Shown here piece after piece: positions 1 to 8,546 of a DNA stretch of 64,000 nucleotides. The position numbers were made by a program, and so were the translations under genes. Each line of letters begins with the position of its first letter. The stretch's first letter is position 1. The stretch spans positions 27,513 to 91,512 of the forward strand of contig JBFWRK010000018.1 in the NCBI GenBank assembly GCA_050248955.1. Direction: 5' to 3'. Source of the stretch: JBFWRK01 sp050248955. GTDB lineage: Bacteria > Actinomycetota > Acidimicrobiia > Acidimicrobiales > Ilumatobacteraceae. Below the pieces are notes generated by a model. That model was not told where the DNA came from and searched no databases. It saw nothing but the letters and a program-made list of their open reading frames with translations.

Positions 1-723
1 GCCCGTCGAACGGCGTCATCGAACTCGGCGACGCGGCAGCCATGGTGCTGAGCCTGGACCAACCGAACCGGGTCGAGGTCGACCACCGTGACGTTGGCCC
101 CAAGCTCGCGGGCGCGCAGTGCGACGCCCTGACCGACGGGGCCGAACCCGACCACCACGATCTCACGGCCGTACAGCGACAGTCCCGTGATCGCGGTGAA
201 GGCCGGCCATGTCTCTGCGCCGACGTGATGACGGTTGTGGATGAGGTCCTTGAGCGCGATCCCGTTCCAGTCGAGGACGGGAAAGGGGATCTCGACGCCG
301 GCCAGACGGTGCAGTCCGGTCGTGGTGGCTTCGAGCGCGCCGGCGGGCCGGTGACCCGCCGCCGCCGTCGCCACGATCAGCTCACCACCCATGTCGCACA
401 ACGCGTCGGCCGGTTCGCTCGTCAGCCACGCAAGTGCATCGGCGCACTCGTCGGCGCTCATGCCGGCGCGGCCACGGATCTCGACGCCTATCGAGGCGAG
501 ATGCGCCGCGGTGCGGTCGTCGGTGCTGTCCGGGTTGCAGGGCACCATTCGGACGCGGGCGCCCGCTTCGAGGAGCGGACCGACGATGCAGATGCTGTCA
601 GGCATGATGTGTTGGCGGCACGCCACGGTGCGGGCCCGACAGGTCGGTGGCCGCGACCTCCGTGCCCAGCGCGGTGGTGATGGGGTTGGTCCACGCCATC
701 CACTCGAGCTCTGCGGCGTCCAT
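1..723 (-). pseudogene. adenosylhomocysteinase-like protein, frameshifted and cut by window edge
   Basis: On the minus strand the reading from the ATG at 723 gives MDAAELEWMAWTNP...ATDLSG. The family continues in another frame as RTVACRQHIMPDS, then FPVLDWNGIALKDLIHNRHH and a Rossmann segment VVVGFGPVGQGVALRARELG followed by VTVVDLDPVR. This is the layout of S-adenosylhomocysteine hydrolase (NAD-binding half after the substrate half). Removing one C from the GGGCCC run at 632-637 restores a continuous frame, so there is a +1 frameshift near residue 30. The C-terminus lies beyond base 1. It would cleave S-adenosylhomocysteine to adenosine and homocysteine if intact. The protein looks divergent and N-terminally short compared with canonical AHCY. 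Sequencing error is as possible as true decay. Confidence 0.75.
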
Positions 724-820
724 GGCGCCAGTAGATCACGTGAGCAGCGATCGTCTCGCCGAGGTCCCGGGTACGAGCGGCACATCGCCTGCTTCCAGGG
801 TATGTCTTGATCCAGCACCG

Positions 821-1450
821 TCAGAGGCGACCGTATGCCGATCGGATCCTGAATCGAAACGTCAGGAGTGCGTTCGCGATCCGTGCTTCGCGCCTGATCG
901 GTGGGCGGTGAATCGACACGACGCAGTCAGGTCGGGTGATCAGGATCTCTTGTTGCCTGAGGTGGGGATTGAGATCGTGGTAACGGATGGCACGTGCGGC
1001 GATTCGATGTATTCGGCGGCCATACGCCGTACCTTGTCCGGACTCGACCCATTCCGTGTAGGGTCGAAGCAGATGGCATACTCTGATGATCTGGACATGA
1101 GTGAGGCTGAAGTACATTCGAGCATCAACCAACCCCTCCTCTATCAGTTGACCAATGACATTCTGGGCGTCGACCGCTTTGCGCGCTGTCTGCCGTTGTT
1201 CGTCGGTCAGTTCACGGAGAGTCTTTTCGTCGGCATCGATAGGAAAAGAGTCAACTATATCATTGAACAGCTGTGAGTGTTCATGCAATATCTCTTGAAA
1301 GGCCTTTACGGACGCGAATCGCCCTTGGATCGCGAGACTCCTCAGTTGGACAATGCCGAAGATGATGCCGAGCACAACTGCTACGGCTGAGACGGCTTGG
1401 AAGATCAGGCTCCAGGCATCGGCGGAGATGCCGAAATACGTAACCGCCAT
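821..1450 (-). CDS. membrane-anchored hypothetical protein (DUF4760-like)
   Basis: 209 residues from the ATG at 1450 (MAVTYFGISADAW). An earlier in-frame start at 1483 would overlap the divergent gene. Residues about 8-33 form one hydrophobic helix (SLIFQAVSAVAVVLGIIFG), followed by a soluble, mostly helical, charged domain with FASVKAFQEILHEH and a Trp-containing C-terminal half. This single N-terminal helix plus cytosolic helical domain recalls DUF4760-type proteins of unknown function; that assignment is weak. Base composition is visibly less GC-rich than in the rest of the window, which fits recent acquisition. Function not recognised. Confidence 0.7.
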   Translation of the reverse strand: MAVTYFGISADAWSLIFQAVSAVAVVLGIIFGIVQLRSLAIQGRFASVKAFQEILHEHSQLFNDIVDSFPIDADEKTLRELTDEQRQTARKAVDAQNVIGQLIEEGLVDARMYFSLTHVQIIRVCHLLRPYTEWVESGQGTAYGRRIHRIAARAIRYHDLNPHLRQQEILITRPDCVVSIHRPPIRREARIANALLTFRFRIRSAYGRL

Positions 1451-1470
1451 GGCGGGATACGCTAATCGAT

Positions 1471-2511
1471 GTGCCGGCGCCATCTCGACATCAACTCACC
1501 GAGCTCCTCGATCTCGACGGTGCGGGCACGTGGCTGGCGGTCGCCGTGGTGACGCCGGAGGGGAGCTCCGTCGAGCAAGTAGGCCGTAGCGAGCCCGATC
1601 CGAGCTCATCACCTGAACGCCTGTTCGACCTTGCCTCGCTCACGAAGTTGTACACCGCGACGGGAGTCCTCGAGTTGGCAAGTGCGGCCGAGGTCGGGTT
1701 GGATCATCTTGCCTCCGACTACTTGTTCGGAGACATTACTCGAATTGCCGATTGCAGCATTCGAGACCTGCTTGCACACCGCGGGGGATTCCCACCACAC
1801 GTATTACTCCACGAGCTCGACCCATTTCGGCATGATCCGACTGCGGCGAAGTTGCTCGGTCGAGAATCGGTGCTTGCAGCACTCGTACGATCTGCGGCCG
1901 CCGCGCGACGAGATCGTCGAGACGTTCGCATGTACAACAACATCAGCTACGTAATACTCGGCGAAATACTCGCAACCAAGAAACCCTGGACCGTTGCAAA
2001 TGCGCTCTATGCGCGGGTCGGACTCGCAAGCACTCTGTACAACCCTCTGCAAAATGGCTGGCCACAACGCAAGATCGTACCCACTGAGCTAGATGATTGG
2101 CGGCCAAAGCGCTGTTGGGGTGAAGTCCACGATGAGACGTGCTATCTGCTGGACGGCCACGCTGGTCATGCAGGATTGTTCGCCACCGTGTCTGATGTCG
2201 CGGAGTTCACACGCCGGTGGATCACGAACGACCCTCGGCTTCACTTGTCTCCTGCGCTTCACTCCCAGGCGCTGGCCTGCGATGGACTCGGTATCTTTCG
2301 AACTGTGGCCGAATTCGATCCAGCAGATGTCGAAGGGCTACCCGGCAGAGCATTGGGAGTTACGGGTTTCACCGGTACCTCGATCTGGATCGACACTCAT
2401 GCGAATGTCGGCTGTGTCATCTTGACGAACAGAATCCATGCAGGACGACGCATGGATTGGATACGAATCGTTCGCAGGACGATACATGGTGCCACGTTCA
2501 AGAACAGATGA
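1471..2511 (+). CDS. serine hydrolase, class C beta-lactamase-like
   Basis: 346 residues, GTG start. The family nucleophile motif SxxK is S56-L-T-K59 within FDLASLTKLYTA. The second motif YxN is Y155-N-N157 (MYNNISYVILGEIL). GVTGFTGTS near the C-terminus takes the place of the HTG/KTG triad. These three place it in the penicillin-binding-protein/beta-lactamase class C superfamily (esterases, D-peptidases, lactamases). No signal peptide is visible, so it is probably a cytoplasmic esterase or peptidase rather than a resistance enzyme. It is divergent from the membrane protein at 821-1450, with only about 20 bases between the likely starts. GC content is below the window average. The exact substrate cannot be read from sequence. 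Confidence 0.85.
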   Translation: MPAPSRHQLTELLDLDGAGTWLAVAVVTPEGSSVEQVGRSEPDPSSSPERLFDLASLTKLYTATGVLELASAAEVGLDHLASDYLFGDITRIADCSIRDLLAHRGGFPPHVLLHELDPFRHDPTAAKLLGRESVLAALVRSAAAARRDRRDVRMYNNISYVILGEILATKKPWTVANALYARVGLASTLYNPLQNGWPQRKIVPTELDDWRPKRCWGEVHDETCYLLDGHAGHAGLFATVSDVAEFTRRWITNDPRLHLSPALHSQALACDGLGIFRTVAEFDPADVEGLPGRALGVTGFTGTSIWIDTHANVGCVILTNRIHAGRRMDWIRIVRRTIHGATFKNR

Positions 2512-2554
2512 TGTGCCTTCCTCCCTGTGCTGGGAGCGTCCCCGACCGCTGGCT

Positions 2555-2938
2555 CTACGCGTCGGTGAGACAGAAGTCGTTCCCTTCGGGATCTCGCATC
2601 CATGTGTGCGTCTCGAACACCTGGACGATCGATGCCCCGAGGGAGACGAGGCGTGTCGTCTCGGTGGCTCGGTTCGTGACCTCGATGTCGACGTGCATCG
2701 GGCGCTTCGTCGTAGTCCGAACATCGATCTCTTGAAAGCAGATCTCGAGCATCGGACCGTCGAGGACGACGCACGGATCGGTCTCTGGTGTCCGTCCGAA
2801 GGATGCAAGGCGTGCGATCTCTTCGTCGTCGTACGCGCGAATCTCGAAATCGTCGAGCACAGCCGCCCAGAAGAGGGCGAGTGTTGACGGTTCGCGGCTG
2901 TCGACGACGAGCTGCTTGAGACGGGCCATCAGTCCCAT
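2555..2938 (-). CDS. VOC (glyoxalase-like) family protein
   Basis: 127 residues starting at the ATG at 2938 (MGLMARLKQLVVDSREP); a second ATG lies nine bases further in at 2929. The pattern LVVDSREPSTLALFWAAVL, then MHVDIEVTNRATETTRLVSLGA and the ending WMRDPEGNDFCLTD, is that of single-domain VOC-fold proteins of the Glyoxalase_6 type. These are usually annotated as glyoxalase/bleomycin-resistance-like and have no fixed substrate. H82 of MHVDIEV and the Glu of RDPEGN are plausible metal-site residues by family analogy. It stands alone between unrelated genes; substrate unknown. Confidence 0.8.
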   Translation of the reverse strand: MGLMARLKQLVVDSREPSTLALFWAAVLDDFEIRAYDDEEIARLASFGRTPETDPCVVLDGPMLEICFQEIDVRTTTKRPMHVDIEVTNRATETTRLVSLGASIVQVFETHTWMRDPEGNDFCLTDA

Positions 2939-3191
2939 GTTGCTCGCTGTCGAACCGGCGCACGCACCGTTTCCTAATGCCGACTCTGCGGCACGGTGTT
3001 CCTCCACGCGGGTGACGCAACGACAACCACCTGAACGGTGCTTCCAAGCCGGATCTCGTCCCGATCGCGTCTGCGACGAGTCTCTCCCGATGGAGTCGAG
3101 TCCACCCACTGGAAGCGGGATAGCGACTGCGAAGTGATTCGGGACTATGTTCCCTAGCCGCACGGAGTTCCAGCGTGCGTAGTTGCAGGGC

Positions 3192-3614
3192 ATGGCAGAG
3201 TCCGTTGGGAAGCTGATCGGCTTCGTGCTCGCGCTTGTGTTCATTGCTCTACCCGTCCTGTGGTTCTTGGGAGGCGAGGATGGCCGGGACCTTGTGAAGT
3301 CCCCTGTCGGGCTCGTCGCAGTCGGCCTGCTGGCAGCGATGATCCTCGGAGTCGGCATCTTCGGAACGGTGAACCTCATCGAGGATGGCGGAGTGCTACG
3401 TCTGCTGCTCACCATTCTGGGGTCGGCCGCTGCTAGTGCAGTTCTCTACGCCTGGAATGAGAGCACGCAGGAACGGGGCTACACCATCGTTCTGGTCGAG
3501 CTCGGGATGTACGTGTGCGGAGGCGTCGCGGCGGTTCTGGCAGCTTCTCTTGTTCCTGGGTTGATCGTCTCGCTTGTTCGAGGATCCCGCAGGAGACACG
3601 GCCACTCGCACTGA
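3192..3614 (+). CDS. four-helix integral membrane protein, unknown function
   Basis: 140 residues from ATG 3192 (MAESVGK); a TTG at 3183 is a weaker start. Four hydrophobic stretches are visible at about residues 7-27, 38-60, 70-88 and 100-122, separated by short charged loops, with a basic His-containing tail RGSRRRHGHSH. There are no catalytic motifs. Nothing in the neighbourhood (VOC protein upstream, AlaX on the other strand downstream) suggests a role. It looks like a genuine gene by start context and hydropathy, but I do not recognise the family. Confidence 0.6.
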   Translation: MAESVGKLIGFVLALVFIALPVLWFLGGEDGRDLVKSPVGLVAVGLLAAMILGVGIFGTVNLIEDGGVLRLLLTILGSAAASAVLYAWNESTQERGYTIVLVELGMYVCGGVAAVLAASLVPGLIVSLVRGSRRRHGHSH

Positions 3615-3940
3615 GCAGGCGGGGCCGACCGCACCTGGCCACTCCGTGACGTCATCGAGCCGGGGTCGGTGGTAGACGGGTAGCGCGACGACAGCGCGCT
3701 CAGCCAACCCGGCGGCTCGGCACTTCACCGCCCGTCGCATCGTCTCCAAAGACGTGAAACGGGCTCCGCGCGTGGGCGTGGGGAGGACATGGTCGGGGTA
3801 GGTCCGCGTTCGGTGTCGGGGACTCGATCACAGTGGGGGTTGCGACACTCTGAAGCGTGAGGGAGCTCTCGACGTGGCGGAACGTAGCCGGCTGCTACCC
3901 CGACCTAGCGGATTCGGTAGGGACGCGCTCCGGCAACGCG
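3615..3940. other. intergenic stretch without a recognisable gene
   Basis: About 326 bases between the membrane protein and the 3' end of the AlaX gene. Short open frames exist on both strands, but none shows a start context, a known motif or sensible composition. I see no strong hairpin terminator. It may hold decayed coding sequence. Confidence 0.5.
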
Positions 3941-4654
3941 TCAGGCGTCGACGATCTCCAACCTGATCCGCTTGTTGCCCTTGCCCTTGCTCTCGGTCTT
4001 GACGACGCGGATCCGTCCGACCTCGTCGGTCGTCCGCACGTGCGTGCCACCATCGGCCTGCTTGTCGAGGCCGACGATGTCCACGACCCGGATCTCCGAG
4101 ACCTCCGCCGGGATCATGTTCACCTTCGTGCGGATCAGGTCTTCGTCCATCACGGCGGTGTCCCTCGGTAGGAACTCGACCTCGATCGGTCGCCCGCTGG
4201 CGAGCTCAGCGTTGACGAGCTGCTCCACCCGCGGGCCGAAGCCCTCGGGCAGCGGGTCGAACTCGAAGTCCATCCTCGCCGAGAGCGGCTCCATGTTGCC
4301 GCCGGTGACGGGCACCCGCCACTCGTTCCAGATCACCCCGCAGAGCACGTGCAGCGCGCTGTGGGTGCGCATCAGCGCGTGTCGTCGGGCCCAATCGACC
4401 GTGCCGCTGACCTCCTCACCGACCGCGGGCAGCGGGCCGTCGAGGGAGTGCCAGACGTCGTCTCCCTCCTTGCGGACGTCGGTGACGGACGCGCTGCCGA
4501 GCGTGCCGGTGTCGTGGGGCTGCCCTCCCCCGGTCGGGTAGAAGGCGGTGCGGTCGAGCGCCACTCGCGCGCCGTCCGCGTCGACGGCGAGCACGGTCGC
4601 GGTGAACTCGCGCAGGTAGGCATCTCGCAGGTAGAGCAGTTCGGTGTTCGCCAC
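3941..4654 (-). CDS. alanyl-tRNA editing protein, AlaX family
   Basis: 237 residues, GTG start at 4654 (VANTELLYLRDAYLREF). Free-standing AlaX proteins hydrolyse Ser- or Gly-tRNA(Ala) mischarged by alanyl-tRNA synthetase. The N-terminal beta domain FYPTGGGQPHDTG is the AlaRS/AlaX signature. HxxxH follows as H-S-A-L-H in RTHSALHVLCG, and the C-terminal metal motif reads QADGGTHVRTTDEVG. In AlaRS the residue before GGTH is a Cys ligand; here it is Asp. Length fits an AlaX-M type. It is divergent from the lipoprotein gene at 4720. The assignment is firm; the effect of the Asp is discussed as a finding. Confidence 0.9.
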   Translation of the reverse strand: MANTELLYLRDAYLREFTATVLAVDADGARVALDRTAFYPTGGGQPHDTGTLGSASVTDVRKEGDDVWHSLDGPLPAVGEEVSGTVDWARRHALMRTHSALHVLCGVIWNEWRVPVTGGNMEPLSARMDFEFDPLPEGFGPRVEQLVNAELASGRPIEVEFLPRDTAVMDEDLIRTKVNMIPAEVSEIRVVDIVGLDKQADGGTHVRTTDEVGRIRVVKTESKGKGNKRIRLEIVDA

Positions 4655-4706
4655 GCCCCGAGTCTGCCCCGGTCCGCTGTCCTCGGCCATCCACGAGCAG
4701 CCCCCG

Positions 4707-4712
4707 TACACT
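4707..4712 (+). promoter_or_regulatory. -10 box, probably leaderless transcript
   Basis: TACACT ends seven bases before the ATG at 4720, so transcription would begin at or next to the start codon. No Shine-Dalgarno sequence lies between. Confidence 0.5.
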
Positions 4713-4719
4713 CGCTCGG

Positions 4720-6027
4720 ATGATGCGGACGCGTCGCCCCAGGCTCCGAGCCGCGCCCGTCGCGATCGTCCTCGCTGCCGCGCTCGCGGCCTGCTCGAGC
4801 GGCGGTTCGAGCAGCAGCACGACGACGCGGGATGCCACCGCCACGATCCCGCCCGACGCGCCGGTCGCGCGGAGCGCCCCGACCCGGCTGGACGAGCGGC
4901 TCGTGATCGGCGCGCTGCTCCCCCGCTCCGGCCCGGGCGCGACGCTCGGCGAACCGCTCATCGCCGGCGTCGACCTCGCCGTCTCCGAGATCAACGCCGC
5001 CGGGGGTGTCATGGGTCGGCCGGTCCGGCAGCACACGACCGACGAGGGCAGCAGCGCCAGCAGTGCCCACAGGTCGCTCGAGGTCCTGCTCGATAGCGAC
5101 GTCGACGTGATCGTCGGGCCGGCGTCGTCGCGCGTTGCACTCGGCCTGCTGTCGGAGATGCTCGATCCGGGATTGGCGGTCTGCTCACCCACGAACACGG
5201 CGATCAGCCTGCGGCGGTTCCCGGACGACGAGAACCGCTACTTCCGCACGATCCCCTCCGACGCGCTGCAAGCGACGGCGATGGCGCGCGTCATCGAGCG
5301 CACGGGCCGCAACGCCGTGTCCATCGTCTACATCGATGACGAGTTCGGCCTCGACTACGCGACTGCGCTCGTCCGCGAGCTCGACGCGCGTGGCATCGGG
5401 GTGTTGACCAACACGGCGTACGACCCTGCCGAGGAAGACCTCGGGCCGATCGGCATCCGGGCCGTCGCGTCGGGCGCAGCTGCGATCGCAGTGATCGGCG
5501 ACGCGACCGACGGCGGCCGGATGCTCTCGACGCTCCGCCAGCTCGACACGAGCGACAGCGTGGAGTACTTCGTCAACGACGCGCTCCGCCTGCCGAACCT
5601 CGCGGCGTCGATCGGCGCGGCGTCGCCGGCGTTCCTCGAGCGCCTGCGCGGCGTCGCGCCGTCTGCCGAGTCGACCTCGCAGGCCTTCAACGGAGCGTTC
5701 GCCGAGCGCTTCCCCGACACCCCGACGGAGTACGCGGCGTACGCGTACGACTGCACGATCCTCCTCGCGCTCGCGGCAACAGCGGCAGGTTCCGACGATC
5801 CCGACCAGATCGCACGCTTCATGGCGAGCGTGAGCCGGAGCGGATCACCCTGTACCACCTTCGCGGAGTGCTCGCAGTTGCTCGGCGAGGGCCGCAACGT
5901 CGACTACGTCGGCGCGAGTGGCAGCGTGGAGCTCGACGACCAGGGTGATGTCCAGGGTGGCACGTTCAAAGTGTTCCGCTTCGAGCCGTCAGGGATGGAC
6001 GTCAGCGCGGGCGACGTCAACGTCTGA
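4720..6027 (+). CDS. ABC transporter substrate-binding lipoprotein, branched-chain amino acid type
   Basis: 435 residues. Basic N-terminus, hydrophobic core and a lipobox ending A-A-C25 followed by a Ser/Gly/Thr-rich linker mark a lipoprotein anchored outside the membrane. The mature part begins VIGALLPRSGPGATLGEPLIAG and contains GGVMGRPV, VIVGPASSRVALGL and FFRTIPSDALQ-like segments of the periplasmic-binding-protein type I fold (LivK/Peripla_BP_6). It would bind a small solute, classically branched-chain amino acids or amides. No permease or ATPase genes are next to it, so it may be an orphan binding protein or a sensor. A stop-proximal GDV repeat closes the protein. Confidence 0.85.
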   Translation: MMRTRRPRLRAAPVAIVLAAALAACSSGGSSSSTTTRDATATIPPDAPVARSAPTRLDERLVIGALLPRSGPGATLGEPLIAGVDLAVSEINAAGGVMGRPVRQHTTDEGSSASSAHRSLEVLLDSDVDVIVGPASSRVALGLLSEMLDPGLAVCSPTNTAISLRRFPDDENRYFRTIPSDALQATAMARVIERTGRNAVSIVYIDDEFGLDYATALVRELDARGIGVLTNTAYDPAEEDLGPIGIRAVASGAAAIAVIGDATDGGRMLSTLRQLDTSDSVEYFVNDALRLPNLAASIGAASPAFLERLRGVAPSAESTSQAFNGAFAERFPDTPTEYAAYAYDCTILLALAATAAGSDDPDQIARFMASVSRSGSPCTTFAECSQLLGEGRNVDYVGASGSVELDDQGDVQGGTFKVFRFEPSGMDVSAGDVNV

Positions 6028-6044
6028 GCGAGGTCAGCACCGCG

Positions 6045-6719
6045 TCAAAGCGACGCGGTCAGTTCATCGACGTCGGTGACGAAGCCGACGTAGAACGAGC
6101 CGAACTCTGCGTAGATCGCGGATGCCTCGTCGAAGCGCATCGTGTACACGACGTCCTTCAGATCGTCGGGGTGCACGCCGAACAGCGTCACGCCCCACTC
6201 GAAGTCGTCGAGCCCGGTCGAACCGGTGATCAGCTGCGTGATCCGCCCGGCGAACGTACGACCGCTCTTGCCGTGATCGTGCATCAACGCGAGTCGCTCT
6301 TCGTAGGGCAACTTGAACCAGTTCGCCCCTTCGGCCCGGCGCTTCGACATCGGGTAGAAGCAGAACGCCGGCTTGCCGGGCGGCGGCAATTGTGGGTACA
6401 GCCGGGACTGGACCATCTCCTCCGGAAGTCCCTTCGCGTACTCGCTCACCTCGGTCAGCGAGACGTACGAGTCGACGACCTGCAGTCCGGCAGCGCTCAC
6501 CGCGGTCTGGAACCGCCGGAGCACGCGCAGGTCCGGGCCGAGGACCATGAACGCGACATCGCACTTGTGGCCGAGCATCGATGCCGCGATCACCTGATGA
6601 TCGGCCTCGCGCAGCGCCTTCGCGGCGGCGATGATCGCCTGCCGGTCCAGGGCGGGGGTGGGCTTGCAGAAGAGGTGGAGCACACCCCATCCGCTCGTCG
6701 GGCTGATCGGGTCGCTCAT
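6045..6719 (-). CDS. chdC: coproheme decarboxylase (HemQ/ChdC)
   Basis: 224 residues from ATG 6719 (MSDPISPTSGWGVLHLF). It belongs to the chlorite dismutase superfamily, in which actinobacterial and firmicute members convert coproheme III to heme b using H2O2. The catalytic Tyr is Y122 in FYPMSKRR, and the proximal His fits H149 in HDHGKSGRTF. The ending LDDFEWGVTLFGVHPDDLKDVVY is typical. This implies that heme is made by the coproporphyrin-dependent branch. TAGCCT eight bases before the start suggests a leaderless message. fdhD lies upstream on the same strand. The match is strong across the whole length. Confidence 0.93.
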   Translation of the reverse strand: MSDPISPTSGWGVLHLFCKPTPALDRQAIIAAAKALREADHQVIAASMLGHKCDVAFMVLGPDLRVLRRFQTAVSAAGLQVVDSYVSLTEVSEYAKGLPEEMVQSRLYPQLPPPGKPAFCFYPMSKRRAEGANWFKLPYEERLALMHDHGKSGRTFAGRITQLITGSTGLDDFEWGVTLFGVHPDDLKDVVYTMRFDEASAIYAEFGSFYVGFVTDVDELTASL

Positions 6720-6741
6720 CACGGCCGAGGCTACCCGGAGG

Positions 6742-7557
6742 TCAGCTGTCGCCACCGATGCGCTCCGGCGAGTACACGTTGTACCGATCGCCACGAACGA
6801 ACCCGACGAGTGTGATCCCCGAAGTGCGGGCAGTGCTCACCGCGAGCGCAGTCGGTGCGCTCACGGCGACGACCGAGCCGAAGCCTGCCGCCCACGCCTT
6901 CTGCACCATCTCGAAGCTGGCCCGGCCCGACAGGAACAGTCCCATCCGGTAGGCCGGGAGCCTGCCGTCGAGGAGGAGCCGGCCGACCACCTTGTCGACG
7001 GCGTTGTGACGGCCGACGTCTTCACGTACGACGAGCGGCGTGCCATCGGCGTCGAACGCCGCCGCAGCGTGCACCGCGCCGGTGGCCGTGAACAGGCCCT
7101 GCCCGCTCAGCACGCTGCCGGCGACCGAGACGAGGACGTCGAGCGGGATCGTCGAGAGCTGCTCGCGCGGCAACGGCGACAGACGGTCGGTGAGCGCGTC
7201 CAGCGCCGCCGAACCGCAGACGCCGCAGCTCGACGACGTCGTTCCGAGCCGCGGCGTCGGCACGGGCGCGCGGCCACCGGTCTCGACCGTCACGACGTTG
7301 AACTCGCTGTCGACGGCCGATCCGTCCGCGCAGTAGCGCACTCCCGTCACCGCCGCGCCGTCGAGCAGCCCCTCGGCGTGACAGAAGCCGACGGCGAGCT
7401 CGTAGTCGTTGCCCGGCGTGCGCATCGTCGTGGACACGAGCGTGCCGTCGAGCTGGATGGACATCGGCTCCTCGACGATCAACTCGTCGGGACGGCGCAC
7501 CCGACGATCACCGTCGACCCTCGTGACGAGGATCGTCTGCGTTCGCCTGCGCGCCAT
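6742..7557 (-). CDS. fdhD: formate dehydrogenase accessory sulfurtransferase FdhD
   Basis: 271 residues from ATG 7557 (MARRRTQTILVTR). FdhD carries sulfur from a cysteine desulfurase to the bis-MGD cofactor of formate dehydrogenases. The sulfur-relay motif CGVCG (C111, C114) is intact after TTSSS. The N-terminal DELIVEEPMSIQ and the C-terminal REDVGRHNAVDKVVG and LSGRASFEMVQKA are family signatures. The TAGCCT box eight bases upstream fits a leaderless transcript. Its client is presumably the formate dehydrogenase at 48,123-53,200, and possibly the NapA-like enzyme at 38,056. Only 22 bases separate its stop from the chdC start, so the two could be cotranscribed. Confidence 0.95.
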   Translation of the reverse strand: MARRRTQTILVTRVDGDRRVRRPDELIVEEPMSIQLDGTLVSTTMRTPGNDYELAVGFCHAEGLLDGAAVTGVRYCADGSAVDSEFNVVTVETGGRAPVPTPRLGTTSSSCGVCGSAALDALTDRLSPLPREQLSTIPLDVLVSVAGSVLSGQGLFTATGAVHAAAAFDADGTPLVVREDVGRHNAVDKVVGRLLLDGRLPAYRMGLFLSGRASFEMVQKAWAAGFGSVVAVSAPTALAVSTARTSGITLVGFVRGDRYNVYSPERIGGDS

Positions 7558-7666
7558 CGCCCCAGAGGCTATCGACGCACGGTGAACAGGGTTCGCCGTC
7601 GGGACCCGCACAGCTGGCTACGTTGAGGGTGCCGGCGTCTCCGCCGGAGCGAACCTGGGGGTGACC

Positions 7667-8464
7667 ATGCAGCCGAGCAACAGTCGGATCCTCGCCGCAG
7701 AAGCCGTGGGCACAGCGGTGCTGATGATCGGCGGGCCGGGCAGCGCCGTTCTCGGCAGCGGTATCGGGACGCTCGGTGTGGCGCTCGCCTTCGGGCTGTC
7801 GCTGCTCGTGATGGCCTACGCGATCGGCCACATCTCCGGCTGCCACATCAACCCCGCCGTGACGGTGGCGATGGTCATCGCCCGCAAGATCCGGCTGGCG
7901 GCGGTGCCCTTCTACATCATCGGTCAGCTGATCGGTGCGGCCATCGGCGCGACCATCGTGTTCGGCATCGCCCGCGGGCTCGACGACTTCCAGACGTTCG
8001 AGCGGTTCGCCCAGAACGGCTGGGACAAGTGGAGCCCCGGCGGCTACGGCCTCGGCTCGACGATCATCGTCGAGATCATCTTCACCGCGCTGCTCGTCGT
8101 GGTCGTACTCGCGACGACCCATCGCGACTTCGCGCCTGGGTTCAACGCGATCGCCGTCGGCCTCACGCTCGCACTGATCCACATGGTCACGATCCCGATC
8201 GACAACACGTCGGTGAACCCTGCCCGCAGCTTCGGTGCCGCCATCTTCTCCGACTCGGATGCGTGGGTGCAGCTGTGGGCCTTCATCGTCTTCCCGCTGA
8301 TCGGTGCGGTGCTCGGCGTGTTCATCTGGCTGATGATCTCCGAGACGAGGCTCGAGGAGACGATGGCGTTCAACCCGGCGCTCGCGCAGGCACGGGACAT
8401 GGCCACGAACGCGATCGACGAGGTCGTGGACGAGATCGAGGACGCTACGGACCGCAGGGACTGA
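7667..8464 (+). CDS. aquaporin (MIP family), AqpZ-like
   Basis: 265 residues from ATG 7667 with GGGGG just upstream; a GTG at 7661 is also possible. Two NPA boxes are present, HINPAVT in the first half and SVNPARS in the second, within six hydrophobic helices. The helix-5 His (LIHMVTIPIDN) and the Arg after the second NPA match a narrow, water-selective aromatic/arginine filter rather than a glycerol channel. Insertion of about 20 residues (RGLDDFQTFERFAQNGWDK) fills the loop after helix 3. The C-terminal tail is acidic. TACGTT at 7619-7624 is a candidate -10, which leaves a short leader that can form a GCCGGCG/CGCCGG-type hairpin. Confidence 0.92.
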   Translation: MQPSNSRILAAEAVGTAVLMIGGPGSAVLGSGIGTLGVALAFGLSLLVMAYAIGHISGCHINPAVTVAMVIARKIRLAAVPFYIIGQLIGAAIGATIVFGIARGLDDFQTFERFAQNGWDKWSPGGYGLGSTIIVEIIFTALLVVVVLATTHRDFAPGFNAIAVGLTLALIHMVTIPIDNTSVNPARSFGAAIFSDSDAWVQLWAFIVFPLIGAVLGVFIWLMISETRLEETMAFNPALAQARDMATNAIDEVVDEIEDATDRRD

Positions 8465-8546
8465 ACTGCGACCCGGATGGCTGCCACGTCCGGCGCGGCG
8501 GCGCGTCGTAAGGTCGTTCGCTGTGCCGTGAACTGAGGAGGACGCC

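Noticed and set aside
42..680. Long plus-strand open frame (212 residues) at the left edge
   Set aside because: It is antisense to the adenosylhomocysteinase-like sequence, which shows clear motifs; the plus-strand protein is Arg/Asp/His-rich without any family feature.
3396..3749. Minus-strand open frame of 117 residues in and after the membrane-protein gene
   Set aside because: It overlaps a better supported gene on the other strand, has no start context, and its composition is typical of a shadow frame.
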